Below are positions 34,223-43,575 of a stretch of 64,000 nt of DNA, piece by piece. The notes under the pieces are model-generated. The model had not been told where the DNA came from. It saw nothing but the letters and a program-made list of their open reading frames with translations, and made no database searches. Source of the DNA: an uncultured Roseobacter sp. (lineage in GTDB: Bacteria > Pseudomonadota > Alphaproteobacteria > Rhodobacterales > Rhodobacteraceae); NCBI RefSeq assembly GCF_947493125.1, contig NZ_CANLQB010000001.1, forward strand, positions 372,001 through 436,000. The letters run 5' to 3'. Each line of letters opens with the position of its first letter. Position 1 is the first letter of the stretch. Both the position numbers and the translations under genes were made by a program.

Positions 34223-34987
34223 TCACTGTGTTTGCACCGTATCGGCCAGCCGTTCGGCCATATGCGCCGTGATGAAATCTGCGAAGAGCTGCGGGTCCTC
34301 CCCAGCCCAACCGTGACCCAGCCCCGGCGCGACAGCCGACACACTGCCCGGGAAGCGGTTCCGGAACTCTGACAGGCCTTCGCGGATCAACGGATGTTCG
34401 CGCCCCCCTGCCACAAATGCGAGCCGCGTTTGCGGGATGGCAGGATCTGACGGGCAGGTGAAATCCACAACGTCATTGGTGGCCCTGCGAAACGCGGAGG
34501 CTCGCGTTTGACGGGCGGCTTTGACGAAGCCCTCCACATCCGCCCGCGCGCCCATCATCCGCGCTGTGCGCCTTGCAACGAACGGCATTGGCGCCAAGGG
34601 CGCCATGACCGCAGACATCAGTTTCATCAGGCCGCGCTTCGGCATCCCGCCGGGATGTATCCCGCTCAACAGCGCGGAGCGGCAAAGGTCAGGGTGGCGC
34701 AGGCAGAGGTGCAGGCCGACGTAGGAGCCAAGCGACAGGCCCACGAGATGGATGTCCTGACCATCGGCCTCGGCCGTGATCGCGGCTGCAACCTGATCGG
34801 CGCTGTCTTCCAAGGATCGCCACGGCACATTGCGGCTCTGGCCATGACCGGGCAGATCGACCAGCAGACTGCGACAGTCCGGCAGCGCCGCGGCCACATC
34901 GTGCCACATCCAGCTGCTGATCCCCACGGCGTGCAGAAAGGCGACAACCGGGGCACCCTCCGGGCCGCTGAGAGTGGCGTGGAGCAT
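34223..34987 (-). CDS. alpha/beta hydrolase
   Basis: 254 residues. VVAFLHAVGISSWMW is the oxyanion segment, HLVGLSLGSYVGLHL the nucleophile elbow (Ser about 88), and GLGHGWAGEDP supplies the His. It resembles the 3-oxoadipate enol-lactonase/haloperoxidase group, but no pathway genes are adjacent. It sits between yceD and rpmF on the same strand; those two are direct neighbours in many bacteria. Confidence 0.8.
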   Translation of the reverse strand: MLHATLSGPEGAPVVAFLHAVGISSWMWHDVAAALPDCRSLLVDLPGHGQSRNVPWRSLEDSADQVAAAITAEADGQDIHLVGLSLGSYVGLHLCLRHPDLCRSALLSGIHPGGMPKRGLMKLMSAVMAPLAPMPFVARRTARMMGARADVEGFVKAARQTRASAFRRATNDVVDFTCPSDPAIPQTRLAFVAGGREHPLIREGLSEFRNRFPGSVSAVAPGLGHGWAGEDPQLFADFITAHMAERLADTVQTQ

Positions 34988-34992
34988 GAGCT

Positions 34993-35550
34993 TCAGTCTT
35001 TCGACGATTTTGTCATCTGCGCCTTTAGATCAGCAAGGCCTGCGAAGGGTTTCGCATCGTCATCGCGCATCGGGGTCACGCCCGGCTCGGCAAAGACCTG
35101 TTCGCCGAGATCCGCCTCCTCGCTGCGCGGATAGAGCGGCAACGCCAGCACCAGCGCTTCGGTCATCACCGCGTGCGGCTCGATCCAACGGCCCAGCGGT
35201 TCTGTGCTGTCGTCTTCGGGCATTTCAATCTCGGGCGCAGTGACATGGTCATAGTCCGCGAGGTAGTGGCGTTCCACCGGCGTTTCGATGCGCGTTGTGA
35301 CCGGCTCCAGCGTGATGCCACAGGGCTGCACTACCGTGGCGCCGAGGTGGCCGGTCAGGGTCCAATCCGTGCCGTCGGCTGCAGCAACCTCGCCTGCGAA
35401 GGAGAGCTTGCGCAGCCCCAGCAGCTCCAATTCTGTCGCAAGGGTACGCAGGGCTTCGGCATCCGGCCGCAGCGCAAAGGCCGTGGGGCTGTTCTGGTTC
35501 AATTCCGCAACGCGCAAGGCGCCGGGCGAGGGGGAGGGCTGCTGGGCCAT
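34993..35550 (-). CDS. yceD: YceD/DUF177-family protein
   Basis: 185 residues. The family is linked to 23S rRNA accumulation and normally precedes rpmF, as here. Residues 30-110 carry the GLRKLSFAGEVAAADGTDW and VQPCGITLEPVTTRIETPV pattern, with the usual Cys. The C-terminal KPFAGLADLKAQM segment is the family's conserved end. Start at 35550 is chosen for family length; the open frame extends much further upstream. Confidence 0.85.
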   Translation of the reverse strand: MAQQPSPSPGALRVAELNQNSPTAFALRPDAEALRTLATELELLGLRKLSFAGEVAAADGTDWTLTGHLGATVVQPCGITLEPVTTRIETPVERHYLADYDHVTAPEIEMPEDDSTEPLGRWIEPHAVMTEALVLALPLYPRSEEADLGEQVFAEPGVTPMRDDDAKPFAGLADLKAQMTKSSKD

Positions 35551-35637
35551 GTCGAACTTTCGTTTCTTGAACCATGGGCAGTGCATGGTGTAAGCGAGAT
35601 AAAAGCCGCAGTGCATAAGAGCAAGAGGGCAGGTGGA

Positions 35638-36120
35638 ATGGGTATCGGAGTTGCGGTGAGAAGGATGCTGCCGCGCGGATTGCGCAGAGCAGCGCTGATT
35701 GGGTCTTGTGCGGTCGTCATGGCCTGCAGCCCGATCTACAGAGATCACGGCTATATTCCGCCCCCTGAAGATCTGGAGCAGATCGTCGTGGGCATTGATA
35801 CCCGCGACAGCGTTGAGGAAACGCTGGGCGCCGCTGCGTCTGGCTCCGTGCTTGGCGATGACGCGATGTATTTCGTCCGCAGCCGCATCCGCACCGTCGC
35901 CATGCTGAAACCCCAGGTGATTGATCGCCAGGTGCTGGCGATCAGCTTCAACGAGTCGGGTGTCGTCACAAACCTGGAAACATTCGGTCTGGAGCGCGGA
36001 CAGGTGGTGCCGCTGACCCGGCGCGTGACCAGCTCCGGTGTGCGTGATACCACTTTCCTGCGGCAGCTCTTGGGCAATATCGGTCGCTTCACACCCGGAG
36101 GTGCGGACATCGACAACTAG
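35638..36120 (+). CDS. bamE: BamE/SmpA-OmlA-family outer-membrane lipoprotein
   Basis: About 160 residues. The lipoprotein signal ends in CAVVMACSP with the lipid-accepting Cys. YRDHGYIPPPEDLEQIVVGIDTRDSVEETLG is the conserved BamE start, and VARSRIRTVA-like strands follow. BamE supports the outer-membrane protein assembly complex. It is divergent from yceD, as in many alphaproteobacteria. Start is either 35638 or 35665; the second would shorten the signal sequence by nine residues. Confidence 0.85.
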   Translation: MGIGVAVRRMLPRGLRRAALIGSCAVVMACSPIYRDHGYIPPPEDLEQIVVGIDTRDSVEETLGAAASGSVLGDDAMYFVRSRIRTVAMLKPQVIDRQVLAISFNESGVVTNLETFGLERGQVVPLTRRVTSSGVRDTTFLRQLLGNIGRFTPGGADIDN

Positions 36121-36191
36121 CGGTGTCACGTGACCGTCAGAAAAGCCGTGATAGAAGTGGTGCGGAGATGAGGCGCGCGCGGGAGGTTGCG

Positions 36192-36917
36192 ATGATCTCG
36201 ATGCAGAAAGGTCGCTACACGGCGCGCACCGCGGGCTCGCCCGAGGATGTCAAAGCCGCTCAGAAACTCCGCGCCCGCTGCTTTGGCTTGCCGGTCAGCC
36301 ATGATGCCGATGCCTTCGATGACCGCTGCACACATATCCTGGTCGAGGACGAGGCCACCAAGGTGCTGGTGTGCACCTTCCGGATGCAGGAACTGACCGG
36401 GGCCGAACTGTCTGCCAGCTATGCGGCGCAATACTATGAGCTTTCGGCGCTGGAATCCTTCGAGGGCCGGATGGTCGAGATGGGCCGGTTCTGCATTGAC
36501 CCCGATCTGAGGGATCCTGACATCCTGCGCGTCGCCTGGGCCGCGATGACGGCCTATGTGGACGCGCATGACGTCGAGATGCTCTTTGGCTGCTCATCCT
36601 TCGCAGGGACGGAGACGAGAGAGTATCTCGACGCCTTTGCCATGCTCAAGGCGCGGCATCTCGCACCGACCCGCTGGCTGCCGCGGGTCAAGGCGCCCGA
36701 TGTGTTCCGCTTTGCTGCGCGGCTGCGGCGCACGCCCGATCTGAAAAAGGCGATGGCCCACATGCCGCCGCTTCTGCGAACCTACCTGATGATGGGCGGC
36801 TGGGTCAGCGACCACGCCGTGGTGGATCGCCAGATGAACACCCTGCATGTCTTCACCGGCGTCGAGATCAATGCGATACCCGCTGCGCGAAAACGCCTGT
36901 TGCGCGCGCTGGCGTAA
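36192..36917 (+). CDS. olsB: ornithine acyl-ACP N-acyltransferase (OlsB-like)
   Basis: About 241 residues of the acyltransferase group related to AHL synthases and GNAT folds. OlsB makes lyso-ornithine lipid from ornithine and 3-hydroxyacyl-ACP. AQKLRARCFGLP, DRCTHILVEDE, VCTFRMQELTGAEL and the EMGRFCIDPDLRDPDILRVAW core match OlsB. Start at 36192 has GGGAGG five bases upstream; the frame is open from 36123. The partner acyltransferase olsA, often next to it, is absent here. Confidence 0.82.
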   Translation: MISMQKGRYTARTAGSPEDVKAAQKLRARCFGLPVSHDADAFDDRCTHILVEDEATKVLVCTFRMQELTGAELSASYAAQYYELSALESFEGRMVEMGRFCIDPDLRDPDILRVAWAAMTAYVDAHDVEMLFGCSSFAGTETREYLDAFAMLKARHLAPTRWLPRVKAPDVFRFAARLRRTPDLKKAMAHMPPLLRTYLMMGGWVSDHAVVDRQMNTLHVFTGVEINAIPAARKRLLRALA

Positions 36918-36998
36918 GATCAGGTCGGCACCGAGATTATCCGGCGCACCGCACGGGCATCCGTTGACCTTCGGACCGGCACGCCTTAGCTGGCGCTC

Positions 36999-38807
36999 AT
37001 GGCCCGTATTCCCTTGCTGCAGCTCAATGATATCTCGCTGACCTTCGGCGGCGACCCGGTGTTCGATGATCTCAGCCTCGTGATCCAACCCGGGGATCGC
37101 GTGGCCCTTGTGGGGCGCAATGGATCGGGCAAATCGACGCTGATGAAGGTGATCGCGGGGCTCGTCGAGCCCGACCGCGGCGAAGTGGTGCCAGGGCCGG
37201 GTGTTTCTGTGGGCTATATGGAGCAGGATCCGCACTTGTCGGGATTTGCCACACTGGGTGACTTTGCCGCCCACGGGCTGGAGCCGTCGGAGATGTATCT
37301 GGTGGAACGTGCGGGCGAGGGTCTGAAATTCGATCCCGCGCGCCCGGTCGAGACAGCCAGCGGCGGGGAGCGCCGCCGGGCCGCACTTGCCCGGCTGATG
37401 GCTGGCAGCCCGGACCTGATGCTGCTCGACGAGCCCACGAACCATCTCGATATCGAGGCCATCGCCTGGCTGGAGGATGAGCTCAAGCAGAGCCGCAAGG
37501 GTTATGTGATCATCAGCCACGACCGCGCGTTTCTGCGCGCCCTGACCCGCGCGACGCTCTGGGTCGACCGCGGTGTCGTGCGGCGGCAGGAGAAGGGGTT
37601 CGAGGCGTTCGAGACCTGGCGCGACACGGTCTGGGAGGAAGAAGACCTCCAGCGCCACAAGCTCAACCGCAAGATCAAGGCAGAGGCCCGCTGGGCCGTC
37701 GAGGGCATCTCGGCCCGGCGCAAACGCAATCAGGGCCGCGTGCGCGCCTTACAGGATCTGCGCGCCGAACACGCTGCGCAGATCAAGCGGCAGGGCACGG
37801 CGGCCATGGCGCTCGATGCCGGGCCAAAATCCGGACGCAAGGTGATCGAGGCTGAAGGGATCTCGAAATCGTTCGGCGACACCACTATCCTGCGCTCCTT
37901 CTCGCTGACCGTGCAACGCGGCGACCGGATTGCGCTGGTCGGTCCCAATGGGGTCGGGAAGACCACCTTGCTCAACATGCTGATCGGTCGGGAGAGGCCG
38001 GACAGCGGCTCCGTGAGGCTGGGCACCAACCTTGAGCTGGCGCTCTTCGATCAGGCGCGCGCACAACTCGACCCGGATACGAGCCTGTGGGACAGCCTCA
38101 CCGGCGATCCGGACATGCGGGTCTCAGGCAAGGCGGATCAGGTCATGGTGCGCGGCGCGCCCAAACATGTGGTCGGCTACCTCAAGGAGTTCCTTTTTGA
38201 CGAGGCGCAGGCCCGCGCGCCGGTCCGCGCGCTCTCCGGGGGAGAGAAGGCGCGGTTGTTGCTGGCGCGTATCATGGCCCGGCCCAGCAACCTGCTGGTG
38301 CTCGATGAGCCGACGAACGATCTTGATGTGGAAACCCTCGATCTTCTGCAGGAACTGCTGGGAACCTATGACGGCACCGTGCTGCTCGTCAGTCACGATC
38401 GCGACTTCCTCGACCGTGTGGCGGCGACGACCATCGCGATGGGAGGCGATGGCCGCGCAACAATTTATGCCGGAGGATGGAGCGACTACCTGCGCCAGCG
38501 CAAGCAGGCCGACGTGCCGGGAGTCGTGGCGAAGCCGAAATCCCAGCCGCCCTCGGGCAAGCCGAAAGCCGCACCGAAAGCCGGGCTCAGCTTTACCGAG
38601 AAGCATCGTCTCGAGGCGCTGCCGAGCGAGATTGAGCGGCTGGAAGCGGAGATTGGCAAGCTGGAAGAGCTGTTAAGTGATGCCACGCTGTTCACCGAGA
38701 ACCCGGTGAAATTCGAGAAAGCCAGCGTCGCCCTGGTGGAACGGCGGAAGAAACTCGCAGCGGCCGAGGACGAATGGCTGACGCTGGAAGAAAAGGCCGC
38801 CTCCTAG
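36999..38807 (+). CDS. uup: ABC-F family ATPase (Uup-like)
   Basis: 602 residues with two ABC ATPase domains and no membrane segments. Walker A: GRNGSGKST (about 38) and GPNGVGKTT (about 316). Signatures: TASGGERRR and LSGGEKAR. Walker B: LMLLDEPTNHLD and LLVLDEPTNDLD. The inter-domain linker is rich in Arg/Lys helices, and a C-terminal coiled coil (from about 535) resembles the DNA-binding tail of Uup. ABC-F proteins act at ribosomes or branched DNA. The stop overlaps the convergent SDR gene by four bases. Confidence 0.9.
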   Translation: MARIPLLQLNDISLTFGGDPVFDDLSLVIQPGDRVALVGRNGSGKSTLMKVIAGLVEPDRGEVVPGPGVSVGYMEQDPHLSGFATLGDFAAHGLEPSEMYLVERAGEGLKFDPARPVETASGGERRRAALARLMAGSPDLMLLDEPTNHLDIEAIAWLEDELKQSRKGYVIISHDRAFLRALTRATLWVDRGVVRRQEKGFEAFETWRDTVWEEEDLQRHKLNRKIKAEARWAVEGISARRKRNQGRVRALQDLRAEHAAQIKRQGTAAMALDAGPKSGRKVIEAEGISKSFGDTTILRSFSLTVQRGDRIALVGPNGVGKTTLLNMLIGRERPDSGSVRLGTNLELALFDQARAQLDPDTSLWDSLTGDPDMRVSGKADQVMVRGAPKHVVGYLKEFLFDEAQARAPVRALSGGEKARLLLARIMARPSNLLVLDEPTNDLDVETLDLLQELLGTYDGTVLLVSHDRDFLDRVAATTIAMGGDGRATIYAGGWSDYLRQRKQADVPGVVAKPKSQPPSGKPKAAPKAGLSFTEKHRLEALPSEIERLEAEIGKLEELLSDATLFTENPVKFEKASVALVERRKKLAAAEDEWLTLEEKAAS

Positions 38808-39559
38808 CGCATCCGCAAGGCGCCGTCGATGCGGATGACCTCGCCATTGAGATAGCCGCACCTCACGATGAAGCCCGCGAGCCGCCCGAACTCCGCCGGA
38901 TCGCCAAGGCGTGGCGGGCACGGCACATCGGCGGCAAGCCCCGCTTGCACCTCTTCGCCCAAGCCTGCCAGCATCGGCGTCATGAAGATGCCGGGTGCGA
39001 TTGCCATCACGCGGATGCCAAGCTTCGCAAGATCGCGGGCCATGGGAAGGCTCAACCCCACAACTCCGCCCTTTGAAGCCGCGTAGGCCGTCTGGCCCTT
39101 CTGGCCGTCGAAGGCGGCGATGGAGGCCGTATTGATGATCACGCCGCGCGCGCCATCGGTGTCCGGCGCGTTCTCTTGCATCGCTTCGGCGGCCAACCGG
39201 GCCACGTTGAACGTACCAATAAGATTGATGTCGATCGTGCGCTGAAAGAGTTGCAGGGGGTGCGGGCCCTCGCGCCCGACGGTCTTCGCGGCATCGGCGA
39301 TGCCTGCGCAATTCACCGCAACGGTGATGCGGCCCATCTCTGTCTTCGCGTATTCAATGGCGGACCGGACCGAGCTCTCCTGCGTGACATCGGTCTCCGC
39401 AAAATGGCCGCCGATCTCCGAGGCGACCTGAGGTCCCCGCGTCGTGTCCCGGTCGAGCACTGTGACCGCAGCACCTTGTTCTGCGAAATGTCGGGCCGTC
39501 GCCTCGCCAAGGCCCGAAGCGCCGCCGGTGATCACCGCGGTTGCGTCTTTGAGGTCCAT
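38804..39559 (-). CDS. short-chain dehydrogenase (3-hydroxyacyl-CoA dehydrogenase type)
   Basis: 251 residues of the classical SDR family. [15 protein letters not shown] binds NAD, VLDRD selects NAD over NADP, NCAGIAD is the structural motif, and S-17-YAASKGG holds the catalytic Ser/Tyr/Lys. The sequence resembles type II 3-hydroxyacyl-CoA dehydrogenase (HSD17B10-like) involved in fatty acid or branched-chain oxidation. A palindromic operator lies just upstream, so expression is probably controlled by a TetR-like regulator elsewhere. Confidence 0.85.
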   Translation of the reverse strand: MDLKDATAVITGGASGLGEATARHFAEQGAAVTVLDRDTTRGPQVASEIGGHFAETDVTQESSVRSAIEYAKTEMGRITVAVNCAGIADAAKTVGREGPHPLQLFQRTIDINLIGTFNVARLAAEAMQENAPDTDGARGVIINTASIAAFDGQKGQTAYAASKGGVVGLSLPMARDLAKLGIRVMAIAPGIFMTPMLAGLGEEVQAGLAADVPCPPRLGDPAEFGRLAGFIVRCGYLNGEVIRIDGALRMR

Positions 39560-39572
39560 TGCACACTCCCTG

Positions 39573-39592
39573 ATCTGAACGCTTGTTCAGAT
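39573..39592. promoter_or_regulatory. TetR-type palindromic operator upstream of the SDR gene
   Basis: ATCTGAAC (39573-39580) and GTTCAGAT (39585-39592) are perfect complements around GCTT, 14 bases before the SDR start codon. Length and symmetry suit a TetR-family dimer site. Confidence 0.55.
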
Positions 39593-39614
39593 AATCATGC
39601 GCGCAGACTTCTGT

Positions 39615-40499
39615 CTAGCCAAGCCCCATCATCCGTCGGTCAATCACCGCGATGGGGCGGGCCAGCGATGTCAGGGGCGGCCACCAGAGCCAGGTGCCGC
39701 CCAGCTTCCGGGGCTGCGCGCCGGTGCCCAGTTTGAACCGTGCAAGCCCGGGCGCGTCTTCCGTGTCGATGGTGCCCAGGTCCAGAGATTGCATGCCTTT
39801 CGATTTGGCCCAGAGTATCACCGACCACATCAGCAGCGTATGCGCCGACATCAGGCGCCCCGAGGCGCGCGTGTGGCCAATGTGATAGGTGGCAGTGCTG
39901 CCGTGGCGCAGGATCAACATCGCGGCCACCGGCGTCTTGCCTTGATGTGCCATGAAGAGCTTGGCCTGCCCCGGATTGGCGCGCGCATAGGCGAGGGTCA
40001 GCGGAATGGGCCAGCTGCGGTACCCGCGCGCCGCCTGCTGCACCAGATCGGCCTGCAACAGCCAGTGGCCAGGATCATCCGGCATGTTCTGTCGGGTGAC
40101 CCGCAGGCCTTGTGACTGCCCATGGCGTAACCGGTTGCGCCACTTCTGATGCAGCCCCGCCATCAGAGTGTCGGTGTTCGGGCTCAGATCAAGGGTTGCG
40201 ATGGTGGCCGGGCTGATCAGGGGCAGCGCGCCAATCTCCTGCAAGGGCAGGGGGCAGTCCGGCGAGAGGAGGCGCGGCCCCTTCACGGGGACGACACCCG
40301 CCAGAGCGCCCAGACCGGCCGCGCTCGTCACCCGAGGCCGGGTGATCATGCTCACGGGCAGTGGCCCGAACCGCCGCCGCAGGACCAGCGTCCCGTCCGG
40401 CAATTTCAAGGGTGGCGCGCCGAGCGCCTCCAGCGCGCGTGCGAAACTGGGGCTCTGCTGCAGGGCGCCGGGGGTGTCGGCGAGGGTGGCATCAAACAT
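39615..40499 (-). CDS. FemAB/GNAT-like acyltransferase-family protein
   Basis: 294 residues. The C-terminal half has LMAGLHQKWRNRLRHGQSQGL, then AAMLILRHGSTATYHIGHT and GMQSLDLGTIDTEDAPGLARFKLGTGAQPRKLGGTWLWW. That pattern (MHQKWRN..., YxxG, FKxxFG-like) belongs to the FemAB-like/BioF2-like GNAT domain. Members attach amino acids or acyl groups to cell-wall or polysaccharide precursors. The substrate is unknown. No signal peptide. Confidence 0.75.
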   Translation of the reverse strand: MFDATLADTPGALQQSPSFARALEALGAPPLKLPDGTLVLRRRFGPLPVSMITRPRVTSAAGLGALAGVVPVKGPRLLSPDCPLPLQEIGALPLISPATIATLDLSPNTDTLMAGLHQKWRNRLRHGQSQGLRVTRQNMPDDPGHWLLQADLVQQAARGYRSWPIPLTLAYARANPGQAKLFMAHQGKTPVAAMLILRHGSTATYHIGHTRASGRLMSAHTLLMWSVILWAKSKGMQSLDLGTIDTEDAPGLARFKLGTGAQPRKLGGTWLWWPPLTSLARPIAVIDRRMMGLG

Positions 40500-40507
40500 G
40501 CATGCAG

Positions 40508-40539
40508 TTAACCCATCCGAAACCTAAATCGGGGTTAAT
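40508..40539. promoter_or_regulatory. TTAACCC/GGGTTAA inverted pair between divergent genes
   Basis: TTAACCC at about 40508-40514 and GGGTTAA at about 40532-40538, 17 bases apart, flank the short control region of the FemAB-like and small membrane protein genes. Possible operator. Confidence 0.3.
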
Positions 40540-40545
40540 TGCAGT

Positions 40546-40677
40546 ATGAAAAAGTCTGCCAAGAGCATTGCTGCCCCCGCTCCACGTCTCACCAAGACAG
40601 CCGCAACCCTGATCGCCATCGGGATGTCGATCCCGGTCTTTGCGATCCTGACACTGATCGAGTGGCTCTGGTTCTAG
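40546..40677 (+). CDS. 43-residue single-helix membrane protein
   Basis: The frame encodes a basic, Ala/Pro-rich start ([17 protein letters not shown]) and one hydrophobic helix ([20 protein letters not shown]), ending LWF. This layout suits an inner-membrane microprotein with a cytosolic N-terminus. The stop TAG at 40675-40677 shares the CTAG tetramer with the stop of convergent tyrS. No strong ribosome site is seen. Function unknown. Confidence 0.6.
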   Translation: MKKSAKSIAAPAPRLTKTAATLIAIGMSIPVFAILTLIEWLWF

Positions 40678-41924
40678 CCCAGTTGCACCAGCGCGTGGCG
40701 CTTCTTGCCCGCGCTCAGCTTGATCGGGCTTGAAAGCGCGCCTGCGTCGATCATGAGGCCTGCGTTGGTCAGCGGCTGGTCATCCATCCGCGCGCCATTC
40801 TCGGCAATCAGCCGCTTGGCCTCCTTGCCCGAGCCCGCAAGGCCCGAGCGCACGATCAACTGCACGATGGAGATGCCGTCGCCAAGATCATCCGCGCTCA
40901 GCGTGAGCGTCGGCAGATCGTCTCCCACGCCACCTTTCTCAAAGACCTCGCGGGCCGTCGCTTCCGCGGCCATCGCTGCTTCGGCCCCATGCAACAGCTT
41001 GGTCACCTCATTTGCCAGCCGGATCTTGGCTTCGTTGATCTCGGATCCCTGCAGCGCGCCGAGCCTGTCACACTCATCGACAGGCAATTCGCTGTAAAGC
41101 TTCAGGAACCGCCCCACATCCGAATCGGTGGTGTTGCGCCAGAACTGCCAGAACTCGTAGGGCGACAGCATATCTGCGTTCAGCCAGACCGCACCCGACT
41201 GTGACTTACCCATTTTCTTGCCGTCCGATGTGGTCAGCAGGGGCGAGGTCAGCCCGTAAACCTCGCCATCGATCACGCGACGCGTCAGGTCGATCCCATT
41301 CACGATGTTGCCCCATTGATCCGAGCCGCCCATCTGGAGGATACAGCCATACCGGCGGTGCAGTTCCAGGAAGTCATAGGCCTGCAGGATCATGTAGTTG
41401 AACTCGAGAAACGACAGCGATTGTTCGCGGTCCAGCCGCGATTTCACGCTCTCGAACGACAGCATTCGATTGATCGAGAAATGCCGCCCGATGTCGCGCA
41501 GGAAGTCGAGATAGTTGAGATCGTCCAGCCACTCCGCGTTGTTGATCATCATCGCATCCGACGGTCCGTCACCATAGGTGAGGTAAGCTGAAAAGACGCG
41601 CTTGATCCCGGCGATATTGTCCTCGATGGCCTCCGGGCTCAGCAGCGGGCGTTCGTCGGCCCGAAACGACGGGTCACCCACCTTGGTGGTGCCGCCGCCC
41701 ATGAGCGTGATCGGCTTGTTTCCCGTTTTCTGCAGCCAGCGCAGCATCATGATCTGGATGAGCGAGCCTACATGCAGGGACTTGGCCGTCGCATCGAACC
41801 CTATATAGCCGGGCTGGCAGCCCGCCATCAGCGCCTCGTCCAGCCCCTGATAATCGGTGCAATCGGCGAGGAACCCGCGTTCCATCATCACGGTCACGAA
41901 ATCGGACTTGGGGTGGTAGGTCAT
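40674..41924 (-). CDS. tyrS: tyrosyl-tRNA synthetase
   Basis: 416 residues of class I synthetase. [14 protein letters not shown] is the HIGH-region variant, [16 protein letters not shown] binds tyrosine, KKMGKSQSG is the KMSKS loop, and the C-terminal S4-like RNA-binding domain ends the protein. Start at 41924 ([17 protein letters not shown]) matches the bacterial family; the long frame upstream is antisense to anmK and not coding. Confidence 0.95.
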   Translation of the reverse strand: MTYHPKSDFVTVMMERGFLADCTDYQGLDEALMAGCQPGYIGFDATAKSLHVGSLIQIMMLRWLQKTGNKPITLMGGGTTKVGDPSFRADERPLLSPEAIEDNIAGIKRVFSAYLTYGDGPSDAMMINNAEWLDDLNYLDFLRDIGRHFSINRMLSFESVKSRLDREQSLSFLEFNYMILQAYDFLELHRRYGCILQMGGSDQWGNIVNGIDLTRRVIDGEVYGLTSPLLTTSDGKKMGKSQSGAVWLNADMLSPYEFWQFWRNTTDSDVGRFLKLYSELPVDECDRLGALQGSEINEAKIRLANEVTKLLHGAEAAMAAEATAREVFEKGGVGDDLPTLTLSADDLGDGISIVQLIVRSGLAGSGKEAKRLIAENGARMDDQPLTNAGLMIDAGALSSPIKLSAGKKRHALVQLG

Positions 41925-41988
41925 CGTGCTTGCTCTCGGCTGAAATTCCGCACACTCTATAGGCGCAGAGCAGACAAAGGAAAAGGCT

Positions 41989-43113
41989 TTGAAAAGGGCC
42001 ATTCGGAAAAGCGGCGACCTGACCGCTCTGGGTGCGATGAGCGGCACCTCGCTCGACGGTGTGGACGCCGCGGTCGTTCTGACGGACGGGCACTGGATTA
42101 CCGACTTCGGACCGACGCAATATCGACGATACACCGACGCCGAACAGACGGTGCTGCGGGCCGCTCTAGGCCAATGGTCAGGACCGGACGTGGATGCCGC
42201 CGCCGCCGTCGTCGACCAGGCCCATCTGACTTTGCTGGCGTCCTTTGAGGGCATCGATCTCGTTGGGTTTCACGGCCAGACGCTGGCCCATGCGCCACGG
42301 GACCGCGGTACGCTGCAGGTGGGGAATGGTGCGGTGCTCGCCTACGCGCTCGATCGCCCTGTGGTCTGGGATTTTCGGACAGCGGACATCGAACTCGGCG
42401 GTGAGGGTGCGCCGCTTGCGCCCTTCTTCCATTTCGCCTGCGCCAAATACATCGGAGCCACCGAACCGCTGGCGTTCCTGAACCTCGGCGGGGTTGGCAA
42501 CCTGACCTACGTGGACCCTTCCTTCGATCGCCCCGAGCAACGCGGCGCGCTGCTGGCTTTCGACACCGGCCCGGCGAACGCGCCAGTCAACGATCTCATG
42601 CAGAGCCGGCTTGGCCAACCCTTTGATGCCGACGGTGAAACAGCCCGCTCCGGAACCGTCCAAGAGGGCGCGCTTGAGCGCTTTCTGGCAGAGCCCTACT
42701 TTTCTCGGATGCCTCCGAAGTCGCTGGACAGAAATGATTTTTCGAAGATGGTGGAGCTTGTCAGCGCGTTGAGTGATGCCGATGCCGCCGCGACGCTGAC
42801 GGCCTTCTGCGCAGCGGGCGTCGCGGAAGGCATGCAGCACTGTCCGGCACCGCCTGCCCGCGTCCTGGTGACAGGCGGTGGGCGACACAACCCGGTGCTC
42901 ATGCAGATGCTCAGCGTATCACTGGACTGCGCTGTCGGGCCCGTGGAGGACGTGGGCCTCGATGGAGATATGCTCGAAGCCCAGGCCTTTGCCTTTCTGG
43001 CGGTTCGGGTCGCGCGTGGACTGCCGACATCCTGTCCCGGAACGACGGGCGTGCGCGCGGCGGTGGGGGGTGGCACGGTGAGTTGGCCCGACGCGACCGA
43101 CATCGCCGTCTAG
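41989..43113 (+). CDS. anmK: anhydro-N-acetylmuramic acid kinase
   Basis: 374 residues; phosphorylates 1,6-anhydroMurNAc in cell-wall recycling. [16 protein letters not shown] is the phosphate-binding start, [12 protein letters not shown] follows, and [26 protein letters not shown] and [15 protein letters not shown] are kinase-fold motifs. A TTG start at 41989 with AAAGGA upstream is the only way to keep the conserved N-terminus. A degenerate copy of the ACCGACG repeat lies within codons near 42111-42139. It overlaps the convergent cupin gene by four bases. Confidence 0.92.
   Translation: MKRAIRKSGDLTALGAMSGTSLDGVDAAVVLTDGHWITDFGPTQYRRYTDAEQTVLRAALGQWSGPDVDAAAAVVDQAHLTLLASFEGIDLVGFHGQTLAHAPRDRGTLQVGNGAVLAYALDRPVVWDFRTADIELGGEGAPLAPFFHFACAKYIGATEPLAFLNLGGVGNLTYVDPSFDRPEQRGALLAFDTGPANAPVNDLMQSRLGQPFDADGETARSGTVQEGALERFLAEPYFSRMPPKSLDRNDFSKMVELVSALSDADAAATLTAFCAAGVAEGMQHCPAPPARVLVTGGGRHNPVLMQMLSVSLDCAVGPVEDVGLDGDMLEAQAFAFLAVRVARGLPTSCPGTTGVRAAVGGGTVSWPDATDIAV
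42111..42139. repeat. three 11-bp-spaced ACCGACG-like units inside anmK
   Basis: ACCGACG at 42111 and 42133 with ATCGACG at 42122. Over 29 bases it differs from the intergenic array at 18824 by three bases. The 11-base period is out of phase with codons, so protein constraint does not explain it. Confidence 0.55.
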
Positions 43114-43529
43114 CGCTGCGGGATGTCGAAGTCAGGAGGCGCCAGAGTGAAGCCTTCAAACTGAAATCCGGGGGAGACCGTGCAACTTACCAGCGTGTAG
43201 TCGCCGGTGCTGCGCGCGGCCTGCCAGTGATCCTTGGGCACGATCAGCTGTGGCGCGCCTTGGGTCAGGTCGGGCGTGAGCAGATGGTCGCTTGCGGGGC
43301 CCGCGTCGGACTCGCTGATGGAGAGGATCAGGGGCGCGCCCGCGTGGTACAGCCAGATCTCGGTCGCATCGACCCGGTGCCAATGGCTGCGCTCACCTTG
43401 GGCGAGAAGAAAGTAGATGCAGGTGCCGTGAGGCCGGCCTTCGCTTTCGTCACCCCAGGTCTGCCGGTAGTGGCCGCCCTCCGGATGCGGCGCAAGTCCG
43501 AGCCGCGCGATGATCTCTTGTGCTGTCAT
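43110..43529 (-). CDS. cupin-domain protein (DUF985/Cupin_5)
   Basis: 139 residues. [11 protein letters not shown] is the first conserved motif, then [33 protein letters not shown], which holds the cupin metal ligands (His-x-His, Glu), and [19 protein letters not shown] near the end. The family is small and cytosolic, with no defined reaction. It is convergent with anmK (four-base overlap) and divergent from the FAD oxidoreductase. Confidence 0.85.
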   Translation of the reverse strand: MTAQEIIARLGLAPHPEGGHYRQTWGDESEGRPHGTCIYFLLAQGERSHWHRVDATEIWLYHAGAPLILSISESDAGPASDHLLTPDLTQGAPQLIVPKDHWQAARSTGDYTLVSCTVSPGFQFEGFTLAPPDFDIPQR

Positions 43530-43575
43530 GGCGACAGGCTAATCTGGCGGCCAAGAGGGGCCAAGGGGCATTCGC

